DNA of 64,000 nucleotides from Hymenopellis radicata. Its lineage: Eukaryota; Basidiomycota; Agaricomycetes; Agaricales; Physalacriaceae. A model generated the notes under the pieces. The model was not told the origin of the DNA. It did no database searches and saw only the letters and a list, made by a program, of their open reading frames with translations. Below, one piece after another: positions 12,205-24,500 of the stretch (its first letter is position 1; each line of letters starts with the position of its first letter). The stretch is taken from contig JADNRX010000010.1 in the NCBI GenBank assembly GCA_015501595.1, positions 186,001 through 250,000 on the forward strand, given 5' to 3'. The position numbers and the translations under genes are program-made.

Positions 12205-13011
12205 ATGTCGAACAAAAATTTCAACGGCAATCCTCCCAAGTAACCGTGCTACACTTCTAATTCCATTCTGACCTGATCGCTGACATCGTCCTTGATTTGC
12301 TCTTTCAGATACATCAACGATTTCAGCAAAGCTCTCGCAAGTGAGGTGCGCATCTTGCTCGCCGAAGTTGGCAAACTAAGAGACGAACGACGCGCACTCC
12401 AATAGTAAGTCCCGCGGATTCATTTCTGACAGCAGCTTGATCGAATCTTAGTGAAATCGCTGAACTAATGAGTGTCAAGTCGAAGCATGGTCCGGCAGGA
12501 GAGTATTCGCCTGAATGGCGCCCGCAGGTGCGTTGAAAGTGCATCAGTGCCGCAATCTGAGTGCTAAGCATTACCGCAGTCCACCGAGCCACAGGCGATG
12601 ATCCCCGCCCCGCCACCACCAGCGCCAGATGGTCCTATGGAACCAGCAAAGCCTGGATGGCGTGTAGTGCACAAGCGCCCAGAGAAACGAGAGCGAAAAC
12701 CGAAGGGAGGACCTCCCCCCATCCCACCGCCGTCTGCCATTCCGCCGCTTGAGCCTCCACGACCAAACATGCCATCTTGGGCTCAATGGCGACGTGAGCT
12801 ATCTATGTTCTTTCATGTTGGATCTTGCTTATTTCGTTTTACAGCCAATCCTCTCCTCTCTCCTGCTCCCATGATGGCTACCCCCAATGCGCCTTTGCCA
12901 GGAACGCCGCCTCCTTCCGGTCGTTCCGGATTGTTTGGTAAGCTAGCGCTCGAACTGCAGTGTTGACAAGGCTCATATGAATCAGGTCCTCCAACTCCTC
13001 CCCCCAAGTAA
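12205..13011 (+). CDS. Hypothetical proline-rich protein with N-terminal helix
   Basis: I do not recognise this protein. Six exons join cleanly. ATG 12205 (MSNKNFNGNPPK) is followed by GTAACC...TTTCAG, then a heptad-like helix (FSKALASEVRILLAEVGKL) that may form a short coiled coil. Next come KSKHGPAGEYSPEWRPQ, a long proline-rich segment (MIPAPPPPAPDGP; GGPPPIPPPSAIPPLEPP) and the tail GRSGLFGPPTPPPK, ending at TAA 13011. All the introns have good donors and acceptors (GTAAGT, GTGCGT, GTGAGC, GTAAGC). The product is about 180 residues, with no membrane span. The mix of a short coiled coil and polyproline suggests a protein-interaction adaptor, which is inference only. Coding may begin further upstream. 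Confidence 0.65.
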
Positions 13012-13194
13012 ACCATTCAGTTGGAGAAGAAACCAGCATGACGAACGTGCTTCTACGTCTTCTTGGATCTCCCTACATTTCTAGTGATCTACTCAGCATC
13101 TTACATATTCAGCTCAGACTCATGTTTCTTTCACCATCCTTTTGTACCTCCATAATGCAACGTGTATTCTATGTTCTATAAGTTATCTTGAAAC

Positions 13195-15294
13195 CTAGTA
13201 CCCAGTGAGCGCCTGCCAGAACACCTTGAAAACCAATCGGGGATGAAGGAGGTCAATCGAGGCCACATCCAGCATGCAGAGGCTGCGCCACAGCACTGCT
13301 CCTGCATACGCGTCCTGCAAAGAACGAGATGAATTTCTTTGGAGGAACACAAGCAAACAACCTACTTTAGACGCAAGTATCTGTATTTGCTTCGTATACC
13401 ACCGGAGGAACTTGCCATCATCGAGGCTCTCGCCTTCTGACGGAATGGTTGTGCTTTGAGCGTAATCTGCGTACTTGGTGCCCTGCCTGTGTTTCCCTTC
13501 AACGAGGAATTTGAAGAGACTAGTTGAACACAAACCATAGCGGAGCAACCTTCACGGCGTGACTCTGGAAGAATTGCTTCACCAAGTTACGCGGGAGTTC
13601 TGCTCTGGTGCGGTTCTGATGCAAGATGGTGTTCAAGCTGAGAGCTCCGAGCATGGCCTTCGAGACTCCTTGTCTATGGAGACACTCGTTAGGAGATAAC
13701 TTCTAACATGGATGACAAGCAGTACCCGTAGAGAGGATTGAGTCGCGATATACTGTCACCAATAGCAATCCAATTGGACGGAAGGTTCTTTGCCTTTTCA
13801 TAATGCGTCCAGTAAGACGGTCCTTCATAATAACTGTGAGACTATGCGCGCCAGATATAGAGTAATTTCAACAAACGTACCGACTTTGATGGGGAAGACC
13901 TTGATGGTGTCTTCAGCCTCGGCAAGCATGTCGATGAGATCGAACAACCATTCGGTCGACTGTTTCTCGACCTTGATGGAACGAGCGTGTTCTTTGACGC
14001 CCTCGAGTGTCCTCGGTAGGTCGTCGACGCCCCAAGAACCACAGCACAATTGTACTAAGAAGCTTTCAACAACATATTCTGATACCACGCGTGCAACGTC
14101 ACTTACTGGAACGTCCCTCGGCCTTCATTGCTGCGAGGACGCGATGATCACGGCTCGTGTCCGGAAAGAAGAGGACGATTGTTCCTCCAATGTTCTCAAA
14201 GCCTCCGGGAATAGGAAGCTTCGCGCCCAGTTCAGGCGAAATATAGAATTGGAACGTGACATAGTGCATCTTCTGGTCGAAAGACGACCGTAACGCGTTA
14301 AAGTCATCTCCATTGAACCCGGCGCGTTGTATCCACTTGGCACCGGCTTGCGTCGGACCTGTGCAGTCTAGAGATAAAAGAACTCAGTGCCTAGGAGCGA
14401 AGAGGGCTTTTCGGAGAGGCGTTCTTACCAATGACAAAGGTCGCGTCGAGGTCTATCGTAGCTCCTTCCCGCGTCCTATAAGACACTTTGCCAAGGCGGT
14501 CGGGATGCTTGTCGTTGGCTGTATATCCTGTGACAGTGCCAATAATCTGTTGAATGTTGGGGTATTCCCTAGTCAACGTTAACCGTCGCGTCAAAGTCTC
14601 GAGCGCCTGTCGAGACGCGAAGAGCATTTTGGGAAGGTCACCGCCATTATGGCTGCAGGGAACTTTCATCACATGCCCGAAGAAGTTTGGGCGGAAGTTG
14701 GCTGGAGCCACCCTATAAATGGAGAGTGGTATCTTAGCAGGAGCTATGTTGGGTGGCAAGATGCTTACCCAATGTCGGATGCCTTGCATTCTTCATCAAA
14801 GTTGGGATACAAGGCAGACATGGCTTTGTGCAGGAAGGCCTGGCTTCCTGTAAACATGAGGGAGGAGGGAGTACCATACGCGCAAGCATCGTACCTTGCA
14901 TAGAGGTATACTGCATGATCCGGCTTCGCGTATTCTCCTGGGTCCAAGATTGGACTTTACGAGCATCGTCCGAGTCCAGCCAGCTCTCGGCTTCGACGAT
15001 AATGACGCGTTCAAAGTGGTCATGACAGACGCGAGCCGTGAGAAGCCCACCAACACTGTGACCAAGTTAGAGACCACGTCCAGATTAGAATGGGCGCGCA
15101 CACCTTCCACCACAAATGACTACCGTGCCAGGAATTTTCGCCTTGTCACTACGGGGTTGGGCCAGATAGTCGCAATCGTAGAATCCAGTCTCAGTCACGA
15201 TAAGGCGTTTTCGAAGTGTCGACCAGGCGGCTGATGCTAGAATGAGCGCAGCCGCCAGTCCTCCCAGCACGTACAGTTGAGTAGAGTCGACCAT
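13195..15294 (-). CDS. FAD-dependent monooxygenase-like protein, copy A
   Basis: This is a flavoprotein of the FAD-binding monooxygenase superfamily; the substrate is unknown. ATG 15294 starts a hydrophobic anchor (LYVLGGLAAALILASAAW). After a basic segment comes the dinucleotide-binding site PGTVVICGGSVGGLLTARV, split by an intron, followed by the acidic strand end IIVEAESWL. Middle motifs include RIMQYTSMQ, KMLFASRQALETLTRRL, DCTGPTQAG and KWIQRAGF. The second FAD motif, IAIGDSISRLNPLY, matches the GD-x5-NP pattern. The final exon ends DLLHPRLVFKVFWQALTGY. The product is about 530 residues in about ten exons. It is a tandem paralogue of the gene at 16058-18235, in the same order of motifs. 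A membrane-anchored oxidoreductase facing the cytosol is the simplest reading. Confidence 0.75.
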
Positions 15295-16057
15295 GGTAGT
15301 TAAGATAAATACATTCTCTCGCCTTTACTTTTAAATTGAAGATAGCAACGGGCATGAGAACATTTCAAGGTCATATCAGTGTTGAACGTTGAACTACATG
15401 TCGAGTATAGCCGCCTTTGACCGGAATGTATGGAAAATGTAGCTTCGCCGCGTCGCGTGGTTGATCGACAAAGGACGGCCCGAAGCTACCGGCCCATGCC
15501 ATAGACCAGCAAATGGCAGCCATACACTTCTACTACTACTTGTTTCTGACTATTGTCGCTCCTGCAATGTACCTCCTTATGTCTCATACATCTGGAAGAG
15601 CTTCCTGGTCCGCATCATTGGCAGCTCGTGGCTGGTGTTAAGTATTACCATACCTAGTACCCCCATCACGTAGCATGGGTCCAATACTTGAGAAAGAAGA
15701 TACTCAGAAGCCAATTATCGGTCAAGGGCGCGGCATGGAGACAATCAGGCGAATGTGGGTACGCGTACACGGTGTGACATGAGCGCGCCTCTTCCAGCAG
15801 ACAGTTGAATCTTCAGGACAGTCAAATGCGCCACTCAGTAGAAAAACTTCATTCACTACTGACAGATAGGGACAGACGTGTCTCGGATGAGCGCTAGCGT
15901 TGGAGGGCTCAGTGCTCAGACCACGACGCGAATGCGAACCTAACCCTAAGTGTTATCGATCGTAGGGTGCATAGATGTAACATTGACGCCCACAGTGACA
16001 CGGACTGTACACCGCCAGTAAGGTACAGTACGATATCTATGCAACAGATTCAAGGTC
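15295..16057. other. Intergenic stretch between the two flavoprotein paralogues
   Basis: This is the promoter side of copy A and the 3' side of copy B. It carries an 11-base telomere-like sequence at 15939-15949 and no recognisable gene. Confidence 0.4.
15939..15949 (+). repeat. Two-unit telomere-like motif CCTAACCCTAA
   Basis: This 11-base stretch matches nearly two units of the fungal telomere repeat (CCCTAA). It is too short to call an interstitial telomere, and the same core (AACCCTAA) is also a known promoter telo-box in fungi and plants. It lies about 650 bases upstream of the ATG of copy A. Confidence 0.3.
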
Positions 16058-18235
16058 TCAACTTCTGAAGGCCTTCCACAAGACTTTGACAACCAAAAGT
16101 GGGTGCAGCAAGTCGATCGACGCCGAATCCAGCATATGCAGGTTATGGTAGAATGTTGACCCTAAAAGTCAAGGCGTTTTTTAGAACCGAAGGCTACCGA
16201 AAGGTTTGCACATAACTTACCAGCCTGGATGTCCTGTAAATTGATATTCGTCAATTATAATTGTCGAGGAGCTCAAGGAAGTGAAAGAAACGGACAGTTT
16301 CGCAAAGCATTTGCAGGTAGCGTATATACCATCGAACGAACCAGCCTGAACGAAGACTCTCTCCATTAACGGGTACAGTTGTCCCTTGAGCGTAATCTGC
16401 AATCACAATATCAGAAATGAGGTCGAGAAAAGCCTGGGGAGACGTACCTAGAGTCTTGGTGCTTTGCCTGGAATCTCAGTGTCAAAGCTAATACGCGTAG
16501 GGGAGACATCGCTACGGACCATAGGGGATCCATCCTGGCGGCTTGAGCCTGGAAAAACCTCTTGGAAAAGTTGTCGGGAAGTGCGGGCAGTGAAGAGTTT
16601 TCATGAAGGATAGTATTCATGGCTAGAACATCTAGCAGAGCTTTAGTACAACCCTGGCTGGAAAGGCAGCTTGAGAATATAATTATAAAAAAGACGAGAA
16701 ATGTAACGTACCCATAGAGAGGATTGACTCGAGATACACTGTCCCCGAGGGCTATCCAGTTGGAGGGAAGATCGGGAGCTCGTTCATAGTGAGTCCAGAA
16801 TGAAGGCGCTGCAGATCAAGGTTGAGACCTTATTGCATATAGCGTATACATATTTGCGTACCAACACGGACGGCGCTGACGATCATGGTCTCTTCAGCTT
16901 CGCCCAGGAGATCCAAAAACTCAAGAAACCATTCCGGCAAGGCCTTATCGACTTTGATTGACTGGGCGAATGGTTTGATGCCCTCTAAGGACTTCGGCGT
17001 CTCGTCGCCTCCCCAAGACCCACAAGCAACATATACTAAGAAGGAATTATGCTGGTTATGCAACCACGGTAAACATTAGCACTTACTTGAATTACCCTCA
17101 GCTTTGACAGCGGAAATATACCGGTTGTCTCTAGATACATCCGGAAATAACGTCATGATTCCTCCACAAGGATGCTTGAAACCGCGAGGAATGGGCAGCT
17201 TCGCTCCGAGTTCTGGAGAAATTTGAAAACAAAAGGTGGTATAATGCATATTCGCGTCGAAGGACTCCTTGAGGGTAGCGAGACTGTTACCAAACCCAAC
17301 GCGTTGTATCCATTTCGACCCGCCTTGAGTGGGGCCAGTACAGTCTAGCCGCGATATGAGTGAGTATATCAACAAGGTTCTGCCACGTACCAACGACCAG
17401 TGCGGCCTTGATAACTGAGCTACCATCACTGGTACGAACAAGCACTTCAGACAGGCGATCAGGCTGCAGCGCGTCGGCTCTTACGCCTGTGATTGTGCCG
17501 ATGATCTGCTGTATGTCGGAATGATGTCCCTTGGAGGTGAAAACTAATCGGCGAAGCAATGTCTCGAGAGCTTTGCGGGATGCAAAGAGAGTTTTTGGCA
17601 AGGTGCCCCCATATTGCGTGTATGGTGGGGAGAGAATATGTCCAAAGAAGTTACCACCATAATCGCTAGCAGCCACACTGTGTATTATGAGCGGAATTCG
17701 AGTGGCAAGAAGGTGAATACTGCTCACCCAATATCAGACGCCACGCATTCATCGTCTAGATTTGGAAACATGTTCGCCAAACCTCTGTAGAGCATAGCTA
17801 GATTGCCTGAAGGAAATTGGAGTTCGCGTTTCTCCACTTGATAGTCGTGCTCACCTTGTATGGAGGTGTACTGCATGATTCTGCTCCTTGTGTGTTCCTG
17901 CGTCCAGGATTGCACCTTAATCGCATCTTCCGTATTTAACCAGCTTTCGGCCTCGACGATGACAACGCTCTCAAAATGGTTGGCACATGCGCGCGCTGCG
18001 AGGAGCCCCGAAATGCTGAGAAGACGTTAGTACACACGCACACCTGGAGGGGGCTGCACAACCTGCCACCGCATATGACTACAGTGCCAGGGATTCTGTC
18101 ACGTTTTGGCCTCGAATGTCTGACGAATTCTGCATCATGAAAGCCAGTTTCACGCCGGATAAGATACTGGCGAAGCGAGCTCCAAAGGAACCTGCAGATG
18201 AAGAAAGATGGTACCAGTAAAGTAAGGCTGTTCAT
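16058..18235 (-). CDS. FAD-dependent monooxygenase-like protein, copy B
   Basis: This is a paralogue of the neighbouring copy A with the same architecture. ATG 18235 begins a hydrophobic N-terminus (MNSLTLLVPSFFICRFLW). The FAD-binding strand PGTVVICGG is followed by a segment with VVIVEAESWL, then RIMQYTSIQG, GGNFFGHILSPPYTQYGG, KTLFASRKALETLLRRL, DCTGPTQGGSKWIQR, SPELGAKLPIPRGFKH and the second FAD motif IALGDSVSRVNPLYG. The last exon, LHMLDSASIDLLHPLL, stops at TGA 16058. The product is about 540 residues. Compared with copy A it keeps every nucleotide-binding motif, so both copies look functional. The shared intron positions and adjacency point to a tandem duplication. It is divergent from tel1, with about 320 bases between the two starts. 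Confidence 0.75.
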
Positions 18236-18556
18236 GACTGTCGAAAGACAGCGCTGGACTTGAGCTTGAATCGCTTCGGGCAGGCTTCGGGTAAGCGGCT
18301 AGACCTGGGCTAGACGGATAACACGTTCATCGCGCTGCGCGATCATTCGCCGCTCTCCCTATCTCTTCCATAAATACACCGCTTACACCGGAGGCGCGTC
18401 AAAGCCTGAGCAGTGAGAGGTCTTAGTGTCGATCATAGGAGAACCAAGAAAGGTACCGATCAGTGATATGCACGTGAGACCGCCGTGACACGCGCCTGGC
18501 CTTTTCTTCCTCTCCCCATATGCGGCATACATAGCTCACTGTCGCCGCCTTCGACG
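18236..18556. other. Divergent promoter region, flavoprotein copy B and tel1
   Basis: These are 320 bases between two divergent starts, and any shared regulation must lie here. An AT-rich CATAAATAC is present near 18368. I see no other clear element. Confidence 0.4.
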
Positions 18557-21500
18557 ATGGCGCACAGACACCAGCTGAACGATGCCATTCGCAGCCTCGA
18601 TAGCGATAAAATCAAGGACCGCCAGGAGGCCTTGTCCACCATCAGAAATGTGTTCTACAGCGAGAGTGCCGCCAGGCAGCTCTTGGGCGATGACCCGGGA
18701 CGTCAGGTATGGATGGCGCTGGTAGCAGGTCTCTTCCTGTGCATAAAGCGCGAATACACCCTGTATTGCAAGAAACCTACTTCGGCAGCAGAAAAGCGCT
18801 TCATTGAATCGGCGAGCACCCTTCGTTTCACCATAGACAAGGGTCATACGTACTTCAACAAGAAGACGTTTTACCTCTTCATCGATGAATCACTCAAGGC
18901 CATTGTGGCTGGCGGTCGGCTCTGCATTCCAATCGCGCTTGACATCTTGAAAGCCTTCACCTTGGTTTTGTCCGAGTCCTGCAATCTCGAGTGGCTTGTT
19001 TCGAGCGCGCGCTGGGACGACGTGGCGGGATTGGCGTTCAACATTCTTCTAGGAGATAGACTGGGGACCAAAATCACTGATCCACCATCTATTCAAGACG
19101 ACGAGGATGATCTTGACTCCGAAGAGGAATCATCACCTCAATCGCCTCCAAGAAACGTCGCCGTGGCGCTTCAAACCCATCCTCATCCAAACGCCCTAGA
19201 CTTGCCCATCCATCGCGACGCGCCCAATTCACCACTCCCACGCATGAACAAGTCGAATCTGCCGCTCTACTTGTCGTCATAACCCGACCACACGTAGTAC
19301 ATATGCGTCTCGTGGAACGCGAAGACTTTGTCATGGCGCGATTAAGCATCTTCCTTGATGTCTTTCCCCTTGACTCGTCGCTCCAATATGACTACCTGCA
19401 AATTTTGCTGGCTGTTCTATCTCATATATCGTTAAATGCTCGGGACGTGATTGTCGACTTTGCTGCCAAGTATTGGAGCAGGCTTGCTGCATTGTGGGGC
19501 ACCAAAAATAAACATCTGAAGGAGGGCCTCGTGTCTGTCCTTCACGTGCTATTTCCCTACGTTACAGCTTCCATTCGCGACAAACCAGGCGCGGCCGACA
19601 AATGGATAGACGATGTCCAACGTTCCTGGGCTAAGATGTATGCCGACGGTGTCAACAAATGGACTCCACTTTCCCTCGATGCTTTGCGCCTCGACTTCAC
19701 GACTATGGATACGAAAGATCATGAAAGTGGTGATGCAGAGGCATTCGTTGCTGGAGCATTTCGTGCGGGGCATAACTTCTCCCATCGTCAAGCTCTGACG
19801 TGGACTACTCTCAAGTTACAGGCGGATTGCGCTGCTAAGGTAATTAATACACGGCTCGCTCCGTATATCAGGTCTAAACTTCTTTTTAGCTCTTTGAACT
19901 GGGCGAATTGGCTGCGTCGTACGGACGGGAGAGGCCCCGTATTGGGGGAACCCACCGCGATCCAATCAACAAGCTTCTGTCCTCTTTACAGAGTGATAGT
20001 CCCTCGTCGTCGTCGACACGCATATATGAACTGCAACTTCTCCTCTTCATTATCGATTTTCATTGGCCAGTTTTGCACGCGGAGCTACAGGAGAAGCTTA
20101 TCAATGTTTTGTCCAGCATTATTGTCTCCAATGTCGCCAATTTCCTCATCCTCACGTGGTCATGCCTTTGTATCGCCAGTGTCGCGCATGCAGATCGACG
20201 GCTGAGCCGTTCTTCTTCCTCACCCGCAACGTGGACGTCAATAAGTTCCACCTGGGATTCTATATGGGCCAACATTGTGCGACGTGCCAACGTTTCAAGC
20301 GTATGTCGCGCTGCTTGCCATGCAGGACGCTCGTTATTACTCCACCTCGACATGCATTCTTCCCAATTTCCTTCTCCCCCCCTGAGCCATTCTCGCGTAC
20401 TCTCTGATATCGAAAATCTTGCGAAAGATCTCGATGTGCAGGGGCCGACTTACCCGTATGACTCTGTCTGCCTCTTTTTGACTCATTGTCTGCAAAAGAC
20501 CAGCCGAGATATGCGCCTTTACCGTATGCAATTGGAAGACAAGGTTCTGACGTGGTTAGTTGAGTGTTGGAAGTTTGCTAGGGTGGAAGGTGATATTCTC
20601 CCAGGATCCATGACGAAAGATCTCCTCTTACTTCTGGAGACTATCTGCGGGTTCACAAAGGGAGCCGACATCGTATGCAAACCTGTTATGCCAAGTTGCC
20701 AGGTGGTTCAAACGATTGAGCAAGAGAACCGAACGGCCATTATTCGTAATTTCCTTCTTAGCGCTGAACTTCCCGAGCTCAACATGGCAAATGACTCCAA
20801 GGGGAAGAAGGACCCGATTGCTGCTCATATCAGTGATGGACATCTAGTCGAACCTAGCCATCGCCAACGTCGAATCTCCACGTTTATGCATCAATCTCTG
20901 GAGAACCTGGTGGCGAGCTGGAGTTTTTACTCCGCAGACACTAAACCATCCGCAGTCATTGTACGAAGAGCGCTGGATATGGCTGTGGTGACCGTCACAT
21001 TCCAGGCGCTTCTCAACTCGAACGGTGTTCGGAGCAATAAACTTGTATCCCAGCTAGCAGGAAAGGTTATCGCCAAGTTGATTGCCGAAGTAGATTCTAC
21101 GAGGTGGACTCAGGTGGATAAGAGGTTGGTTCTGGCGGCGCTTGAGCCTTTGATATCCACTGGGGATTGTCCTTGGGATGACGAGCCCTATGTTGATTTG
21201 GTTCGGGCTACCGTCCACTGCGGCATCAAAGCTCAGTTACTCCAGAATCTCCTATATGATGAGCGCGATGACATAGAGCGCAAGCGCAGTCTCAAGACAG
21301 CTTTTCACCAGATCATATGGCGCAATTTAGAGGTACGCAAGTCGTTGTTCTACCCTCCTCTGTACTGACATCTTAATAGGAGCAACACGTCCAGGAGATT
21401 CGTAGCACGATAGTGAGAATTCTGAGGACATTGAGTCTGGGAATTTCCGCTGCAGATCGTCGCGCGAACTCCAGTGCCATGGATGTCGATCCTGAAGATG

Positions 21501-24500
21501 GATTCGGGACAATCCGAACGAACTTCGCACAAACCCAGAATATCCAGCAAGATTCTTCGGAACTATACTCTTGTCGCTACCTTGCTGACATATGCATGCT
21601 CCTTCTTACGAAGGTTCCCATCCTTTTGTCTTCATCCAGTGCGCCGACACGTGACAAGGATCTAGTCGATATGGTCTTAGACTGTGCGACGAACCAATCG
21701 GCCACGTTCTTCTTGTTATGCGGTTCTCTCTTTGAACGATATCGCGCAAAGACTCTCCACATAAGCGCGGACGCCCTAAACAAGTTCGTCGAGGAATTAA
21801 CATTGAAAGCAGCGACGTATCAGTTCAAATACAACGCCGTGCTCCAGCTCCTTATTATCCAATTCTTCGATTCAACCTTTGACTCTTGGTCGTCCCTGCC
21901 TCCTGATAAAGACGAGTTCCATGAACTCCTGTTGAAGGTCATGGATAGTGTGGCTGGACGGCAGGCTATGTCCTGGAAAGTACGGGATGTTACGTGCCGT
22001 TTCCTCACTCGTTTCTTGGGGGACAATCAGTTACGTGCTTGGCCTAGAAAAGCTCAATTCAGCGTCCCCGACATGCTCATTTCCATGAATCAAGATCATG
22101 ACACGAGGGTTCGCTTTCGGGCCGCCGTCTCAAGCACTCACTTGTTCTCATTGGCGAGAATACGGGAGGAGGATCATATTCCTTTCTGGAATGCGCTTTG
22201 CAAAGCAACAGGCGAGGATCTAGACGGGTATGTCTCTCTCACTCACTCCGATGTCCTCTGACAAGTGCGCAGCTTTGAGGAAATGACCACACGTGCACTG
22301 TGTCTAGCGAATGCCCTGATAACGAGCTCAGCCACACGACGAGGCAGTTACTGGAAAATCATCGAGGTGTCGCTTGAGGACCACCGATACACAAAGGACT
22401 ACGAGAGGATCATTTCGATTGTGTTGACACGTGCGTCTCAAAGACTAGGACTCACCCAAACATCCTCTTTCTTTGAAACATATGGTACACAAGTTGCCTA
22501 CAGTTTACTGCAACTGGGCCAAACTGTCGATCAATTCCCACCGCATCTTCTAGGTCAAAGTGATCGCAGGGAGTTTGCAGCAATATCGTTCAGGTCCTTT
22601 ACTCCCATCAACGTGGCATCCGTACGCTTTCGCGCACAAGGACAGCAGCTCTTTCGCTCACATTGCTCCTCGATTGGCAAATCAGAAGAAGATGGCATCG
22701 TGGAATGCTTCGGAGAAATAGTTGGCCACCGGCTGATTGACCTGGACCCCACGCAAAGTTATGATGATAAGGGCTTCATCAAGAAAGACGCTGCTCTTTC
22801 CGAACTTATGCAAACCACTCGCACAGATGCTGAAACATTCGAGGACCTTCTTCGCTCACAGCTCGATACTGTGTTTGTATGTGTCCTTCGTGCCCTCGAT
22901 GACTACGACGTCTCGCCCAACAGCTTCATCGTCCAGTCCCTGGATGTGGGGGACCAAGCAAAATCCAAATCGAGGGTCTTCCGTTCTCTCGTCGAGTTGC
23001 GCAGACCTAATGGATTCCTTCCCCACAGTCCCAACCTTCCTCTCGCCGATGCTGTAACCGTCATTAGAGCCTTTGAATACCTTGATTCTTGGGTACAGGC
23101 CGACCATCTCAACGCTCTGACGTACCACGTCCTGCAGAAGATCTTTGCCGAGATGGAAAGTAGTGTTATTGTTAACGAGCAGCTTCGCCTTCTGAATGGC
23201 GCCTGCGTCTGGATTGCCTACCGCCACCAAACATTCGACAACCCGACACTACTTCACATTCTCATGCGCAGCGCAGCATCCATCCTGTACCAACCTGACC
23301 TCGCTAGAGGGGCGCAATCCATTCTCAACTGGACGTTGAAAATGTATCGCGACAACGCGTCCAGTCTGAAAGATTCCAGATTTCCGGACATCTTAATTCA
23401 GATCTGCCGAATCTCAGACATCTATTCAACGTCGGCCAATGCGTCTCTTCGAGACTTGGGGAACGACTTGAGTAGTTGGATTGACAAGCAAACCCTTCTC
23501 GTTGCACGTGTGGATGAGTTACGGGATCAAGTTACGTTGGCACTTCCAGCCTGGTCTAGGAACTTGTCGGACGACCTCGCCACTCTGTTCGAAGGAATCA
23601 CGGCGCCATCCATGTCTCGCCTTCTCAGTGGATCAAACATCACAACAAACAAGTTTCGAATCGTCGTGTCTCTTAGAGATCTGGCTCATAGACGTGATTA
23701 TGATCACGACGCATTCGCCTCGGATTTTTGGCTCCTCAGGGAGAGCATTCCTCCAACATCACAGCTTCACTTGAACGACGTCCATGCATTCGCCGATCTG
23801 CTTATGTGGAACAAAGGGCGCATCAATGGTTTTGCGAAGGAGTCTGACGAGAAGCCCATCAAATCGAAGGGTTTATCTCCTCAAACTGTGATTGTCAACA
23901 TTCTACTCGCTATGACCGGAGGCAGCGAAGTCACACGCCGCCACGCTGGGTATCGTACCCTGCGATCCATTGTAGGTGTCACCAAAGAGTTGCGAGGCTC
24001 AGTTGCATTTGGAGATGAAATCCATTACCTTCAGGTGTATCCATCTTCTCTGACCGTGCGTCCCACTCGCGGAATCGAAGAACTGTCGTCTACCTCGCAA
24101 GACCTCGTCAACTCTGCCGTCAGTTTTACTGGGTGGATTAGTGCGATCACGTCCCTCCTATGTGATATTTTATCGCAGGACGCTGCTTTCTACGGTCAGC
24201 TGGTGTCTACCATCTCTAATGATCCAAACTTCGCTCAGCAGATTCTTCCCGTCCTCGTTCAAGTCATCCTTCAGAAGGAAACCGCTGCTGATAAACCCAT
24301 CAGTCTCGCCCTCAGTCACTATTTTACGTCGGTTCTCTCCTTGAGCGACGTTGATATTTCATGCATCCGAGCCATCATTGACATCATCCTACACCTGCGC
24401 ACACTGAAATGCGACAAATCAGAGCCCGATCCTCTTCGTTACGACAAATGGCTCCAAATCGATTATGTCTTGCTAGCGCGCTGTGCAATCAAGACCGGTT

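Noticed and set aside
15939..15949. CCTAACCCTAA as an interstitial telomere
   Set aside because: It has fewer than two full units and no degenerate repeats around it. A promoter-like motif or chance is enough to explain it.
951..18235. A secondary-metabolite cluster made of the flavin monooxygenase and the two FAD oxidoreductases
   Set aside because: There is no polyketide, peptide or terpene synthase, transporter or regulator nearby, and the genes are separated by CBS and Far1-like genes.
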